Shown here piece by piece: positions 25,008-33,902 of a stretch of 64,000 nucleotides of DNA. Source of the stretch: Runella aurantiaca (lineage in GTDB: Bacteria > Bacteroidota > Bacteroidia > Cytophagales > Spirosomataceae). How positions within the stretch are numbered: the first letter of the stretch is position 1; each line of letters begins with the position of its first letter. Position numbers and translations under genes: made by a program. The notes below the pieces were generated by a model. The model did no database searches. It was not told where the DNA came from and saw nothing but the letters and a program-made list of their open reading frames with translations. The stretch lies in the NCBI RefSeq assembly GCF_003339505.1, contig NZ_QPIW01000009.1:1-64000 (forward strand). Reading direction: 5' to 3'.

Positions 25008-25508
25008 TTATTCTATTTCAATTCTTTGGGGTCTTTCGTTTATTTTATTTTTATTTTCGCAGTTTACGCGCTGGCAGTTGCCGTAGAAGATGAGCGAGTG
25101 GTGCAATACATTGAATTTGAGCAAATCACCGACCATATTTTGGATATTCTGAACGCGCGGGTCGCAAAACTCCATCACGTGGTGGCAATCCATGCAAATG
25201 ATGTGGTCGTGCTGACGGTAGCCGTAGGCTTTTTCGTACTGCGCCAGGTTTTTGCCAAATTGGTGTTTGGTTACTAAATCACAATCAACCAGTACATCAA
25301 GCGTGTTATAGACGGTGGCGCGGCTCACCCGATATTTTTTATTCTTCATTGATATATACAGCTCATCCACGTCGAAGTGGTCTTCGCGGCTGTATATCTC
25401 CTCCAATATCGCAAAACGTTCGGGCGTTTTGCGCAGACCTTTACGTTCCAAATAAGCCGTCAGGATGCGTTTGGCCGCTTCTAAATTTTCGTGTTTGGCT
25501 TGGGGCAT
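25008..25508 (-). CDS. Fur family transcriptional regulator (Fur/PerR type)
   Basis: This 166-residue metal-dependent repressor has a winged helix at [19 protein letters not shown]. Metal-site residues appear in [18 protein letters not shown] (a histidine cluster and the first CxxC) and in [10 protein letters not shown] (a second cysteine pair). I set the start at 25508 ([16 protein letters not shown]). An in-frame ATG at 25613 would add 35 unconserved residues and would itself overlap a -7 box. Whether it senses Fe, Zn or peroxide cannot be read from sequence. It precedes purA by four bases and follows the Rsh gene. Confidence 0.9.
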   Translation of the reverse strand: MPQAKHENLEAAKRILTAYLERKGLRKTPERFAILEEIYSREDHFDVDELYISMKNKKYRVSRATVYNTLDVLVDCDLVTKHQFGKNLAQYEKAYGYRQHDHIICMDCHHVMEFCDPRVQNIQNMVGDLLKFNVLHHSLIFYGNCQRVNCENKNKINERPQRIEIE

Positions 25509-25610
25509 TTTTTTCTTGGTTGACAGGTTAAGGTTAAAAGTCACTGGCGCGTACTCACTGCAATTAATAATTGACGCGTGGGCACCCGTGCGATTAACAA
25601 TTAACGGGGG

Positions 25611-25618
25611 CAAAAGTA
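25611..25618 (-). promoter_or_regulatory. Candidate -7 promoter element for the Fur-family gene
   Basis: The minus strand reads TACTTTTG (TAnnTTTG). It lies 103 bases upstream of the chosen start in the gap after the Rsh gene. The -33 box is not clear. Confidence 0.4.
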
Positions 25619-25625
25619 CGAATTT

Positions 25626-27887
25626 TCAATCAAAACGTGCGACTTTAAATACACCTTCCACTTTTTCCAGTTTTTGTAGAAGCTGTTCTAAGTGGCGGGT
25701 ATCGTACACGTACAACTTAATGATGGCCTCAAAAATCCCCTCGTCTGTTTCGACCGCAATAGACCGAATATTGATGTGGAGTTCGTTGGAAATGATTCGG
25801 GTCAGGTCATTGACCAAGCCCACGCGGTCGGTGCCTTCGATGCGGAGTCCCGCCAAAAACGCCAATTTCTGTTGCGAAGTCCACTTGGCTTTGATGACAC
25901 GGTTGCCGTGATTGGAGAGCAATTCGGGCGCATTGGGGCAGGTGGTACGGTGAATTTTAATGCCTTCATTGACGGTCACGAACCCAAATACGTCGTCGCC
26001 GGGGATAGGGTTACAGCATTTGGCCAAGATGTAGTCAATCTTGTCCATGTCTTCTCCAATGAGCAGCGCGTCGGCGTCGGCACGTTCACCGTGCATCTTT
26101 TTGAGCTCTTTGGTAAACTGCTTGCCGTCTTGCATTGTATCGGTGTTGATTTTGGCCAACACATTCAACTTTGCTTCTTTTTCGTGCTTGAATTTCTTGA
26201 TTTCGTCGGCATTGATGTAGCCTTTTCCGAAACGATAATACAGGTCGTTGGGTGTTTTGCAGTTGAAATACGCCCGAAGCTGATTAATCAATTCATTGGT
26301 TACTTCCAGGTGCAGAATCTTGCACTTGCGTTCAATGATGCTGCGCCCATCCGTAAGGTATTGCTTATTTTCTTCTTTGATAAGCTCTTTGATACGCGCT
26401 TTGGCCTTCGACGTCACGACAAATTTCAGCCAGTCTTCGCTAGGTTTCTGTCGTTTGGCCGTAATGATTTCTACTTGGTCGCCGTTGTTGAGCGACTGGC
26501 TGATGGGCACGAGCGAGTTGTTTACTTTGGCCGCAATGCAGCGAGCTCCCACTTCAGAGTGAATATCAAAGGCAAAATCTAGGGCCGTAGCGCCGCGCTG
26601 CAATACGCGCAGTTCGCCTTTTGGGGTAAACACAAATACTTCTTCGGCAAAAAGATTGCTCCTGAAATCATCCAAAAATTCCAACGCGGCGGCTTTGCTG
26701 TCTTTGGTAGCTTCGAGCATTTCGCGCACCTGATTGATCCATTGGTCGATTCCCTGACTGGTTTTGGTGTCGTTACCTTTGTATTTCCAGTGGGCCGCTA
26801 CGCCTTTTTCGGCGATTTCGTCCATGCGTTTGGAGCGAATCTGCACTTCTACCCATTGGGCTTTGTCGGTGCCTTCGGGGCGGTACATCACCGTAATGTG
26901 GAGCGATTCGTAGCCGTTGGCACGCGGAGTGGCCAGCCAGTCTTTCAGTCGGTCGATGTTTGGGGTGTAGTGGTCCGTGACAATCGAATACGCGTGCCAG
27001 CAGTCAGATTTCTCTTCTTTGGGGTCGTCTTTGGAATTCATAATGACGCGCACCGCAAACAAATCGTAGATTTCCTCGAAGGGTTTTTTCTGTTTCCGCA
27101 TTTTATTCCAGATGGAATAAATGGATTTCGGACGCCCTTTGATGGCAAAATCGTATCCCTGCTCGCGGAGGTCGTCCTCAATCGGCTCGATAAATTTGGC
27201 AATAAACCGGTCGCGGGAGGCGCGGGTAGCCCTCAACTTGCTCCTTATTTCTTCAAAACCTTCGGGCTCGGTATATTTAAGGTACAGGTCTTCGAGTTCG
27301 GTCTTGATGGAATGCAATCCCAAACGGTGGGCGAGAGGCGCATAAATAAAGATGGTCTCGGAAGCAATCTTCAACTGCTTGTCGCGCGCCATGCTATCGA
27401 GGGTGCGCATGTTGTGCAGACGGTCGGCGAGTTTAATCATGATGACACGAATGTCGTCCGACAGCGTCAGCAGCATTTTGCGAAAGTTTTCGGCTTGCTG
27501 CGACGTTCCAAACTCAAACTGGCCCGAAATTTTGGTGAGGCCATCAATGATTTGCGCTACTTTTTTCCCAAACTGGCGCTCAATGTCCTGAAGGGTATAG
27601 TCAGTGTCCTCGACAACGTCGTGCAAAAGGGCGCAGATAATAGAGGTAGTTCCCAAGCCGATTTCTTCAACGCAAATCTGAGCAACGGCAATGGGATGAT
27701 AAATGTAAGGCTCGCCAGATTTCCGGCGCATGTCTTTGTGGGCTTCAACAGAAAGATTGAACGCTTTTTTGATGAGTTTGGCGTCATTGTCTTTCAAAAA
27801 GGGCTTGGCGGCACGTAGAAGTCTGCGGTATCGTTTCAGAATCTCCAGACGCTCAAGATCCAAATCAATTTCTACTTCGATGGGCAT
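25626..27887 (-). CDS. Bifunctional (p)ppGpp synthetase/hydrolase (Rsh, RelA/SpoT)
   Basis: This 753-residue long-form Rsh enzyme governs the stringent response. In order it has a hydrolase HD domain (ICALLHDVVEDTDYTL), a synthetase domain (FAVRVIMNSKDD, then ATPRANGYESLHITVMY), a TGS domain (FVFTPKGELRVLQRGATALDFAFDIH), a zinc-finger/helical segment with AKCCNPIPGDDVFGFVT, and a C-terminal ACT domain (INIRSIAVETDEGIFEAIIKLYV). The intact HD motif means it can degrade as well as make the alarmone. It starts at 27887 and is followed by the Fur-family gene and purA, placing alarmone, metal regulator and purine synthesis in one direction. Confidence 0.94.
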   Translation of the reverse strand: MPIEVEIDLDLERLEILKRYRRLLRAAKPFLKDNDAKLIKKAFNLSVEAHKDMRRKSGEPYIYHPIAVAQICVEEIGLGTTSIICALLHDVVEDTDYTLQDIERQFGKKVAQIIDGLTKISGQFEFGTSQQAENFRKMLLTLSDDIRVIMIKLADRLHNMRTLDSMARDKQLKIASETIFIYAPLAHRLGLHSIKTELEDLYLKYTEPEGFEEIRSKLRATRASRDRFIAKFIEPIEDDLREQGYDFAIKGRPKSIYSIWNKMRKQKKPFEEIYDLFAVRVIMNSKDDPKEEKSDCWHAYSIVTDHYTPNIDRLKDWLATPRANGYESLHITVMYRPEGTDKAQWVEVQIRSKRMDEIAEKGVAAHWKYKGNDTKTSQGIDQWINQVREMLEATKDSKAAALEFLDDFRSNLFAEEVFVFTPKGELRVLQRGATALDFAFDIHSEVGARCIAAKVNNSLVPISQSLNNGDQVEIITAKRQKPSEDWLKFVVTSKAKARIKELIKEENKQYLTDGRSIIERKCKILHLEVTNELINQLRAYFNCKTPNDLYYRFGKGYINADEIKKFKHEKEAKLNVLAKINTDTMQDGKQFTKELKKMHGERADADALLIGEDMDKIDYILAKCCNPIPGDDVFGFVTVNEGIKIHRTTCPNAPELLSNHGNRVIKAKWTSQQKLAFLAGLRIEGTDRVGLVNDLTRIISNELHINIRSIAVETDEGIFEAIIKLYVYDTRHLEQLLQKLEKVEGVFKVARFD

Positions 27888-28085
27888 GTTTATGGATGGG
27901 TCGGTGGACCGAATTTGTTGTACTCAATACGACTAAAGTAGTCAGAATTATTTTTTTTTACAACTATTTTCTGATTTATGAGCAAAATACAAACGGATAT
28001 ATTTTTAGTAAATTGTTGATAAACAGCTAGGTAGTTTGGTTTGAAAAAAAAATCAAAAATAAAGACGTCAAAACTTATCTATTTA

Positions 28086-28118
28086 TTTGCATTTATTACA
28101 AATCTATTTGTAATTTTG
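28086..28118 (+). promoter_or_regulatory. Bacteroidota promoter of tRNA-Leu
   Basis: A TTTG -33 box at 28086-28089 and a TAATTTTG -7 box at 28111-28118 are separated by 21 bases. The -7 box lies 21 bases before the first base of the mature tRNA. This is the clearest primary-sigma promoter in the window. Confidence 0.7.
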
Positions 28119-28138
28119 CAGCCCCAAACACACACGTT

Positions 28139-28220
28139 GCGGGCGTGGTGAAATTGGTAGACATACCAGACTTAGGATCTGGCGCCGCAAGGCATGGGGG
28201 TTCGAGTCCCTCCGCCCGCA
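28139..28220 (+). tRNA. tRNA-Leu (anticodon UAG)
   Basis: This 82-base class II tRNA has an acceptor stem GCGGGCG/CGCCCGC with discriminator A. The anticodon stem CCAGA/TCTGG encloses the loop CTTAGGA, giving UAG, which reads CUN leucine codons. The long variable arm CGCCGCAAGGCAT and the T arm GGGGGTTCGAGTCCCTC are normal. The CCA end is not encoded. Confidence 0.96.
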
Positions 28221-28276
28221 CCTTTAGTGGCCGTCGTCCGTGAACAAAAATACGTTTCGGAAACCGTCAAAAACTA

Positions 28277-28309
28277 AACCCTCAAGCTCGCAAAGTTTGA
28301 GGGTTTTTT
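28277..28309 (+). terminator. Terminator downstream of tRNA-Leu
   Basis: An AACCCTCAA/TTGAGGGTT stem (28277-28285, 28297-28305) is followed by TTTT. It separates the tRNA transcript from tig. Confidence 0.8.
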
Positions 28310-28371
28310 CAATGAGTAACCATTCAATCATCGTCCGCTCAAACGGATAACAGATAACTAATAACTGCAAA

Positions 28372-29712
28372 ATGGAGGTTCTGTTAGAAAAAAGTACACC
28401 CACCAACGCCACGTTGACCGTAAAGTTGGCAAAAGAGGATTACCAACCAAAAGTAGATAAAACCCTCAAAGATTATAGCAAACGCGTTAATTTGAAAGGG
28501 TTCCGTCCGGGTAAAGTGCCCGCGCAGGTGATTCAGCGCATGTACGGAAAAAGCATCGTTATTGACGAGGTCAACCAATTGTTGAGCGACACCGTCAGTG
28601 GCTACATCCGCGACAATAAACTTCCAGTAGTTGGTGATCCGCAGATTGACCGCGAAAAAACATCAACCATCGACTGGGACAAGCAAAGCGAATTTGAGTT
28701 TGCCTACGAATTGGGATTGGCTTCTGACTTTGAGGTGAATTTGAGTACTTTGCCGTCGGTTTCTAATTATACCATCGAAGCGGGCGAAAAAGAATTGAAT
28801 GATACCATCGAAAACCTGCGTACGCAATTTGCGGGGCAAATCAATCCCGAAGTTTCGGAAGCGGGTGATATGATTTATGGCGAGTTGAAACAAGGTGACT
28901 TCTCAACCAAAACGGCCATTCCTTCGCGCCAAATCAAAGAAGAAGCGCAAGCGCAGTTTATCGGTTTGAGCAAAGGTAGCGAGATTACGTTTGACATTCG
29001 CAACACCTTCGTTGACGACAAAGCCGTAGCGCATTTGACGGGCTTGAAAGACGAAGATGCCGCTGCATTGGCGGGTGATTTTACCTTCACGGTAGAAGAC
29101 ATCACGCGTCAGGCACCTGCTGAAATCAATCAGGAGTTTTTTGATAAAGTATTGGGCGTGGGTAAAGTGGATAACGAAGAAGCTTTCCGCGACCAAGTAG
29201 CCGAAATCATCAAAAACAACTACGCTCGCGAAGCCGATTCGTTGTTACGTCGTGACATCGACCAAGCATTGTTGGACAATATCAGCATTGATTTGCCCGA
29301 AGAATTCCTGAAAAAATGGTTGTTTAACGCCAACGAAGGAAAATTCACGCCTGAGCAAATCGACGCCGACTATCCGCAGTTTACGAAGTCGCTGAAACTT
29401 TCGTTGATTAAAAACAAGATGGCCGAACAAGTCGACATCAAAGTGGAGTCAGAAGAGGTGATTAACCGCGCCGAAGACATGGTACGTGAGCAGTTTGGTT
29501 TCTATGGCAACGAAATGGGCGAGCAGATGAACGACACCATCCGTAAGATTGCGATGAACTACCTGACGTCAGAAAAAGAAAATAACTACTCCAAAATGTT
29601 CAACCTTGTGTTTGACGATAAGGTGTTTGCAACCCTTAAGACGCAACTGCCGTTGGAGGATAAAACCATTGATGTAGAGCAGTTTCAGGAGATTGTGAAG
29701 AGCCTGAGCTAA
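28372..29712 (+). CDS. tig: Trigger factor
   Basis: This 446-residue ribosome-associated chaperone has the ribosome-binding loop FRPGKVPAQVI, close to the GFRxGKxP signature, at residues 44-54. The central PPIase-like (FKBP) domain is divergent, as in other Bacteroidota. The C-terminal helical arms follow (about residues 250-430). It binds nascent chains at the ribosome exit. It is monocistronic, flanked by terminators on both sides. Confidence 0.93.
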   Translation: MEVLLEKSTPTNATLTVKLAKEDYQPKVDKTLKDYSKRVNLKGFRPGKVPAQVIQRMYGKSIVIDEVNQLLSDTVSGYIRDNKLPVVGDPQIDREKTSTIDWDKQSEFEFAYELGLASDFEVNLSTLPSVSNYTIEAGEKELNDTIENLRTQFAGQINPEVSEAGDMIYGELKQGDFSTKTAIPSRQIKEEAQAQFIGLSKGSEITFDIRNTFVDDKAVAHLTGLKDEDAAALAGDFTFTVEDITRQAPAEINQEFFDKVLGVGKVDNEEAFRDQVAEIIKNNYAREADSLLRRDIDQALLDNISIDLPEEFLKKWLFNANEGKFTPEQIDADYPQFTKSLKLSLIKNKMAEQVDIKVESEEVINRAEDMVREQFGFYGNEMGEQMNDTIRKIAMNYLTSEKENNYSKMFNLVFDDKVFATLKTQLPLEDKTIDVEQFQEIVKSLS

Positions 29713-29744
29713 GCGCGTTTTTGGATAAATAATTTTTCAGTACT

Positions 29745-29776
29745 AAAATGGCTGCACATCAATGTGCGGCCATTTT
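29745..29776 (+). terminator. Terminator downstream of tig
   Basis: Arms 29745-29759 and 29762-29776 pair over 15 bases with one G-T wobble and end in TTTT. Confidence 0.75.
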
Positions 29777-29805
29777 GCGTTTAAAACCCTGAAACAACCC
29801 AAAAT

Positions 29806-30375
29806 ATGGAAAAGCTGATTGAACTCACCAAACAACTGTGGCCTTCGATGAGCCATGCGTTTGAGGAGGTACTGCGAAACTCCTTGGTGAAGGAAGTCGT
29901 GCCCAAAAAACAATTGATTTTGAAAGAGGGGCAAACGGCGCATCGAATGCACTTTGTGGAACAGGGATGCTTGCGGGGGTATTATCTGAAAGAAGGAGAA
30001 GAGATCAACTCGTGGTTTATGAAAGAAGGTGATTTTGTGATCTCTATTGTCAGCTTTTATACCCAAACGCCTTCCGAAGAGATGATTGAGACGATAGAAG
30101 ACTGTATTTTATGGTCTATCTCTTTCCAACGCCTCCATCAATTGTATCTACAATACCCCGAATTTAATCGGGTAGGGCGGCTTTTGACTGAACATTATTA
30201 TGTGTTGAGTGAGCAGCGCACCCAAAATTTAAGAAAGAAAATCGCAGATGAACGCTACCGACATTTGGTCACTTCTTTTCCGGATATCAGCAACCGCGTG
30301 CCGCTCAAATACATTGCTTCTTACCTTGGCATCAGCTTTGAAACCCTCAGCCGACTCAGGGCTAAGAAATGGTAA
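29806..30375 (+). CDS. Crp/Fnr family transcriptional regulator
   Basis: This 189-residue protein has an N-terminal cyclic-nucleotide-binding-like barrel (LILKEGQTAHRMHFVEQGCLRGYYLKEG) and a helix-turn-helix near the C-terminus (PLKYIASYLGISFETLSRLRAKKW). The phosphate-binding cassette of true cAMP receptors is not obvious, as in most short Bacteroidota members, so the ligand is unknown. It lies 88 bases upstream of a sterol-desaturase-like gene on the same strand and may control it. A paralogue with a repeat tract lies at 50483-51139. Confidence 0.88.
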   Translation: MEKLIELTKQLWPSMSHAFEEVLRNSLVKEVVPKKQLILKEGQTAHRMHFVEQGCLRGYYLKEGEEINSWFMKEGDFVISIVSFYTQTPSEEMIETIEDCILWSISFQRLHQLYLQYPEFNRVGRLLTEHYYVLSEQRTQNLRKKIADERYRHLVTSFPDISNRVPLKYIASYLGISFETLSRLRAKKW

Positions 30376-30463
30376 AGTCCGATTTTTGAATTGATTTATG
30401 TCAATTTTTTGCGGTGAATTTGGGGTGAGTTTTGTAACCGAAACTTAAAAAGCTAACAAAGAG

Positions 30464-31183
30464 ATGCTTACACTCATTTTTATCGTTTTTGGATTTTGCT
30501 TTATCTTAGAACGACTCATTCTGGGTTGGAAACTTCCTGACGTGCCGACTTGGACCATTAGAGTTTTAGCGGTAAATTTTGTTCAACTTGGCGTAGTAAT
30601 TCTGGCAGGTTACACGTGGGGAAAGTGGTTTTCGGTCTATTCATTATTTCATCTTTCCGACCACGTAAACCCTTATTTCGGGGGAGTGATTGCGTATTTT
30701 ATCGCGACTTTTATTTTCTATTGGTGGCATCGTTGGCGGCACACCGTTGATTTTCTATGGACCCATTTTCATCAAATTCACCATAGTCCGCAACGAATCG
30801 AAGTCATTACTTCTTTTTACAAGCACCCATTAGAAATGACTGTCAACTCAATCATTGGGAGTCTGCTGGTGTATTTTTTACTTGGATTAAGCATGGAGGC
30901 TGGCGGAATTTATACGCTTTGCACCGCACTTGGGGAGTTTTTTTATCATACAAATGTTAAAAGCCCGCAATGGGTTGGTTATATTTTCCAACGTCCTGAA
31001 ATGCACAGAATTCATCATGAATACAACAAACACACCAATAATTATGGTGACATTGTTTGGTGGGATATGCTTTTTGGAACCTATGAAAATCCAAAAGAAT
31101 TTAAGACTTCATGCGGTTTTGACAACGAAAAAGAGCAGCGACTTGTCGATATGTTGAAATTTAAAGATGTGCATAAAGAATGA
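30464..31183 (+). CDS. Fatty acid hydroxylase / sterol desaturase family protein
   Basis: This 239-residue membrane diiron enzyme has four hydrophobic segments and the family's histidine boxes: HRWRH, HFHQIHHS and MHRIHHEYNKHTNNYGD. Family members hydroxylate or desaturate lipids (sterols, carotenoids, fatty acids). Most Bacteroidota lack sterols, so a lipid or carotenoid substrate is likelier. The C-terminal NYGDIVWWDMLFGTYENP is diagnostic. It follows a Crp/Fnr gene and is closed by a perfect palindromic terminator. Confidence 0.88.
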   Translation: MLTLIFIVFGFCFILERLILGWKLPDVPTWTIRVLAVNFVQLGVVILAGYTWGKWFSVYSLFHLSDHVNPYFGGVIAYFIATFIFYWWHRWRHTVDFLWTHFHQIHHSPQRIEVITSFYKHPLEMTVNSIIGSLLVYFLLGLSMEAGGIYTLCTALGEFFYHTNVKSPQWVGYIFQRPEMHRIHHEYNKHTNNYGDIVWWDMLFGTYENPKEFKTSCGFDNEKEQRLVDMLKFKDVHKE

Positions 31184-31238
31184 TTGTCAGTATCACTATC
31201 GACGGCTGTAAAACCAAACCACAGAGCAGAGTTTGCAA

Positions 31239-31270
31239 GACTTTCCAAGTTTTTAAAAACTTGGAAAGTC
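31239..31270. terminator. Perfect bidirectional terminator palindrome
   Basis: Positions 31239-31254 and 31255-31270 are exact 16-base reverse complements with T- and A-rich centres. Genes on both sides converge. Confidence 0.8.
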
Positions 31271-31276
31271 TCTGAT

Positions 31277-31858
31277 TTATGCCTTTTTGACCAATATAAT
31301 CACACCCGATGCCCACGACATTTTAACCATTTCAAAACGGGTATCTTCTTCGAGGGTTTTGATAAGCGCTGCTACTTTTTCGGCGTGTCCTTCGGGCCAA
31401 TTGGGTTGGGGGAGCATATCATCGATGATATAAAACCCGCCCGGTTTGACCAAATTCAGGGTTTCGGCCAAATGATTGTATTTGCCAGGCCATGTATCGG
31501 CAAAAATCAAATCAAAGCTATCGGTAGGAATGGTCACAATGACCTCTTCGCCGGGAAGGCAAATCAACTCCAATCGCGGGTCTTGGCCAAGGTGTTTTTG
31601 GGCAATGGCAATCAGGTTTTCATCAAATTCTACCGAAATGAGGCTAGAATCAGCGCTCATTCCTTCCAAAATCCAAGCCGTGGCGCGCCCCGCACCCGTT
31701 CCCAATTCCAGAAATTTCCCCGCAGGTTTGGAAGCAATAATGGTGCGGAGAAATACCCCCGTCAAATCGTCGGAAGGTTGACCAAAGCTGATTTTTGCGG
31801 CATCCGCATCTATTTTTTCAATAACAGAGGGTTTGTGGGTAATGGCTGTATCGTTCAT
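31277..31858 (-). CDS. Class I SAM-dependent O-methyltransferase
   Basis: This 193-residue methyltransferase resembles the catechol O-methyltransferase family 3. The SAM site motif I is GKFLELGTGAGRATAWIL, the acidic motif II is LISVEFDENLIAIAQ, and FDLIFADTWPGKY and GGFYIIDDMLPQPNW provide metal-site aspartates. A candidate -7 box TACCTTTG lies on the minus strand at 31879-31886. The substrate is unknown. Confidence 0.87.
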   Translation of the reverse strand: MNDTAITHKPSVIEKIDADAAKISFGQPSDDLTGVFLRTIIASKPAGKFLELGTGAGRATAWILEGMSADSSLISVEFDENLIAIAQKHLGQDPRLELICLPGEEVIVTIPTDSFDLIFADTWPGKYNHLAETLNLVKPGGFYIIDDMLPQPNWPEGHAEKVAALIKTLEEDTRFEMVKMSWASGVIILVKKA

Positions 31859-31929
31859 AGCGTTGTTTTAGTATCGCACAAAGGTATGACTCCGAACGAA
31901 ATTTCTTTGCTCCTTTGCGTGATAAAAAA

Positions 31930-32721
31930 TCAAGGACAAAAACGACCAAAAAAGAGCAAAGAATCCACAATGTGCTCTTCCCAATAAGGCCACTCGTGCC
32001 CACCTGAAAACTCATTGTATTGATGGTCAATGCCGTGCTGCACCAATGCCTGATGCAGGTGTCGATTGTATTCAATAAGAATATCATCTGTGCCACAATC
32101 AAACCAAAAAGGTGGGAGCGTGGCTTTGTGTTGCAGTATACTCTCTAGAACTGATTCTTGTGTTTGAACAGATGAAAGCAGTCTGTCAAAGTCTTCCACA
32201 AATTGGCTCAATTGGCCCAACTCCGTCACGGATGAATGACCGGAAAAAGCCCTGAATCTATCAGAATATTTGGCGCCCAACCGCATGGCACCGTACCCGC
32301 CCATCGAAAGCCCCGTGATGAAAAGCGGCAATGGACGCCCCGCGATTTGTTGGGTCACCACACTGACCACATCTTCCACAATCCATTTTTCATAGTCTTC
32401 CGACACATGAGGAACATACCCACTGCCATCGGCAAATAGCCCATCGGAAGGCATGACCAGAAGCATGGGCGGCATTTTGTTTTCATTAATAAGCCTATGG
32501 GCGGTTTTATGCACTCCACCTTTCAGCGTCCAGGCCCAATGACTTCCATACACACCGTGCAGGAGAATGACCATGCCTTTGAGTTCAGAAACAGGAACAC
32601 TGGGTACAAAGACGCTGATATCGGCGCGTTTGTTGAGAGCCATGCTTTTGACCGTAATCAAGCGCAGATTGTCGGATTCAAAACGTGGGTCGGAGAGTTC
32701 GACGGTGAAGAATTGGGACAT
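31930..32721 (-). CDS. Alpha/beta hydrolase, esterase D-like
   Basis: This 263-residue serine esterase has the nucleophile motif GLSMGGYGAMRLG. The oxyanion region is VILLHGVYGSHWAW and the acid and histidine are likely in WFDCGTDDILIEYN and SGGHEWPYWEEH. It matches the esterase D / putative tributyrin esterase family (PF00756), which hydrolyses short acyl esters and related S-formylglutathione-type substrates. It has no signal peptide. It directly follows the alcohol dehydrogenase gene on the same strand (31-base gap), which may mean a shared detoxification role. Confidence 0.85.
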   Translation of the reverse strand: MSQFFTVELSDPRFESDNLRLITVKSMALNKRADISVFVPSVPVSELKGMVILLHGVYGSHWAWTLKGGVHKTAHRLINENKMPPMLLVMPSDGLFADGSGYVPHVSEDYEKWIVEDVVSVVTQQIAGRPLPLFITGLSMGGYGAMRLGAKYSDRFRAFSGHSSVTELGQLSQFVEDFDRLLSSVQTQESVLESILQHKATLPPFWFDCGTDDILIEYNRHLHQALVQHGIDHQYNEFSGGHEWPYWEEHIVDSLLFFGRFCP

Positions 32722-32751
32722 ACATTATAAAATCAAAATGATGGAGTGGCT

Positions 32752-33858
32752 CTAAAACACAATCACCCCCTTCGCATTTCGGCCCGCGTGCATATCCGCA
32801 AAGGCCTCGGAGAGTTGGTCTAGAGCGTAGGTTTTAGTGACCATTTTGTCCAGAATCAAATCGCCTTTGGCGTAGAGTTGTTGGAGAATCGGAAAATCTA
32901 TTTGTGGGCGTGCTTTGCCGTAGAGGGGGTTGATGTAGATTTTGTCCCATTCAAACAGGTTCATGTCAATGCTAATTACCTGCTCAATGCCACTCACCTG
33001 ACAGGCTACGCCCGCGTTGCGAACCATAGCGAGCGGTGCCGCGCCAAGTTCGGGAATAGCGGTACACTCAAAGGCGTAATCAGCGCCGCGCCCGTTGGTC
33101 ATGGATTTGACCGTTTGAGCGGCCTGCAATAAGCCTTTATCGGCTTTGTCGGCCAATACCGTATCGGTAGCGCCGTATTCTCGGGCCATGTCGAGGCGTA
33201 AGGGATTGATATCTACGGCGATGATTTTGGCCGCGCCCGCAATCCGCGCTCCCTGAATAACGTTTAGCCCCACGCCACCCGTGCCGAGTACCACGACCGA
33301 ACTCCCCGTTTTGACCTTGGCGGCATTGACCACTGAGCCGTAGCCCGTCATGACGCCGCAACCCACAATGGCTGCTGACGAAAAAGGCATCTCGACCGTG
33401 ATTTTGACGCAGGCCGCTTCTCGCACCAACGTGTATTCTGCCATCGTACCGAGGCTGAACGCGCGCTCAATGGGTTGACCTTCCAGAAGGGTAGAGGCCA
33501 GTGTAGCGTGGCCGCCAGAGGCCTTATTGCCCGCCGTAACGGGCGAATTGACTTCGCAAATATGTTGGTTGCCTTCCTGACACTGAAAGCATTTGTGACA
33601 CGGGATGGCCCAGTTGAGCATCACTTTGTCGCCTACTTGAAGATTCGTTACATCAGGACCGATTTGGGTTACGATGCCCGCGCCTTCGTGGCCCATTACG
33701 AGGGGTTTGCCCCACGATTGCGAATCCCAATCTGTATGACAGATGCCCGCCGCTTTGATTTGTACCAGCACTTCATCGCTCTGCGGGGCGGCTACTTGGA
33801 GCATTTGAATAGAAAAACTGCCCGTGCCGTTGGCAATGGCTGCTTTTGCGTTAAGCAT
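32752..33858 (-). CDS. Zinc-dependent alcohol dehydrogenase (class III-like)
   Basis: This 368-residue medium-chain dehydrogenase has catalytic-zinc ligands in AAGICHTDWDS (C), MGHEGAGIV (H) and VGCGVMTGYGS (C). The structural zinc site is CHKCFQCQEGNQHIC. The NAD-binding motif is VVLGTGGVGLNVIQGARIAG. It resembles the AdhB/class III family whose members oxidise alcohols or S-hydroxymethyl thiols. Its co-directional neighbour is an esterase D-like gene, which would fit formaldehyde detoxification, but the pairing is inferred. Confidence 0.88.
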   Translation of the reverse strand: MLNAKAAIANGTGSFSIQMLQVAAPQSDEVLVQIKAAGICHTDWDSQSWGKPLVMGHEGAGIVTQIGPDVTNLQVGDKVMLNWAIPCHKCFQCQEGNQHICEVNSPVTAGNKASGGHATLASTLLEGQPIERAFSLGTMAEYTLVREAACVKITVEMPFSSAAIVGCGVMTGYGSVVNAAKVKTGSSVVVLGTGGVGLNVIQGARIAGAAKIIAVDINPLRLDMAREYGATDTVLADKADKGLLQAAQTVKSMTNGRGADYAFECTAIPELGAAPLAMVRNAGVACQVSGIEQVISIDMNLFEWDKIYINPLYGKARPQIDFPILQQLYAKGDLILDKMVTKTYALDQLSEAFADMHAGRNAKGVIVF

Positions 33859-33902
33859 TTTATTTTGGAAAAAGGATATACGGATTAACGGATAACGGAT
33901 TT

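Noticed and set aside
26742-27818. A long open frame opposite the Rsh gene
   Set aside because: The minus strand carries the conserved HD, synthetase and TGS motifs throughout, so the plus-strand frame is a shadow.
31184-31987. A 267-codon open frame on the plus strand
   Set aside because: It is antisense to the methyltransferase gene (SAM motifs intact on the minus strand) and crosses a perfect terminator palindrome; its protein has no family features.
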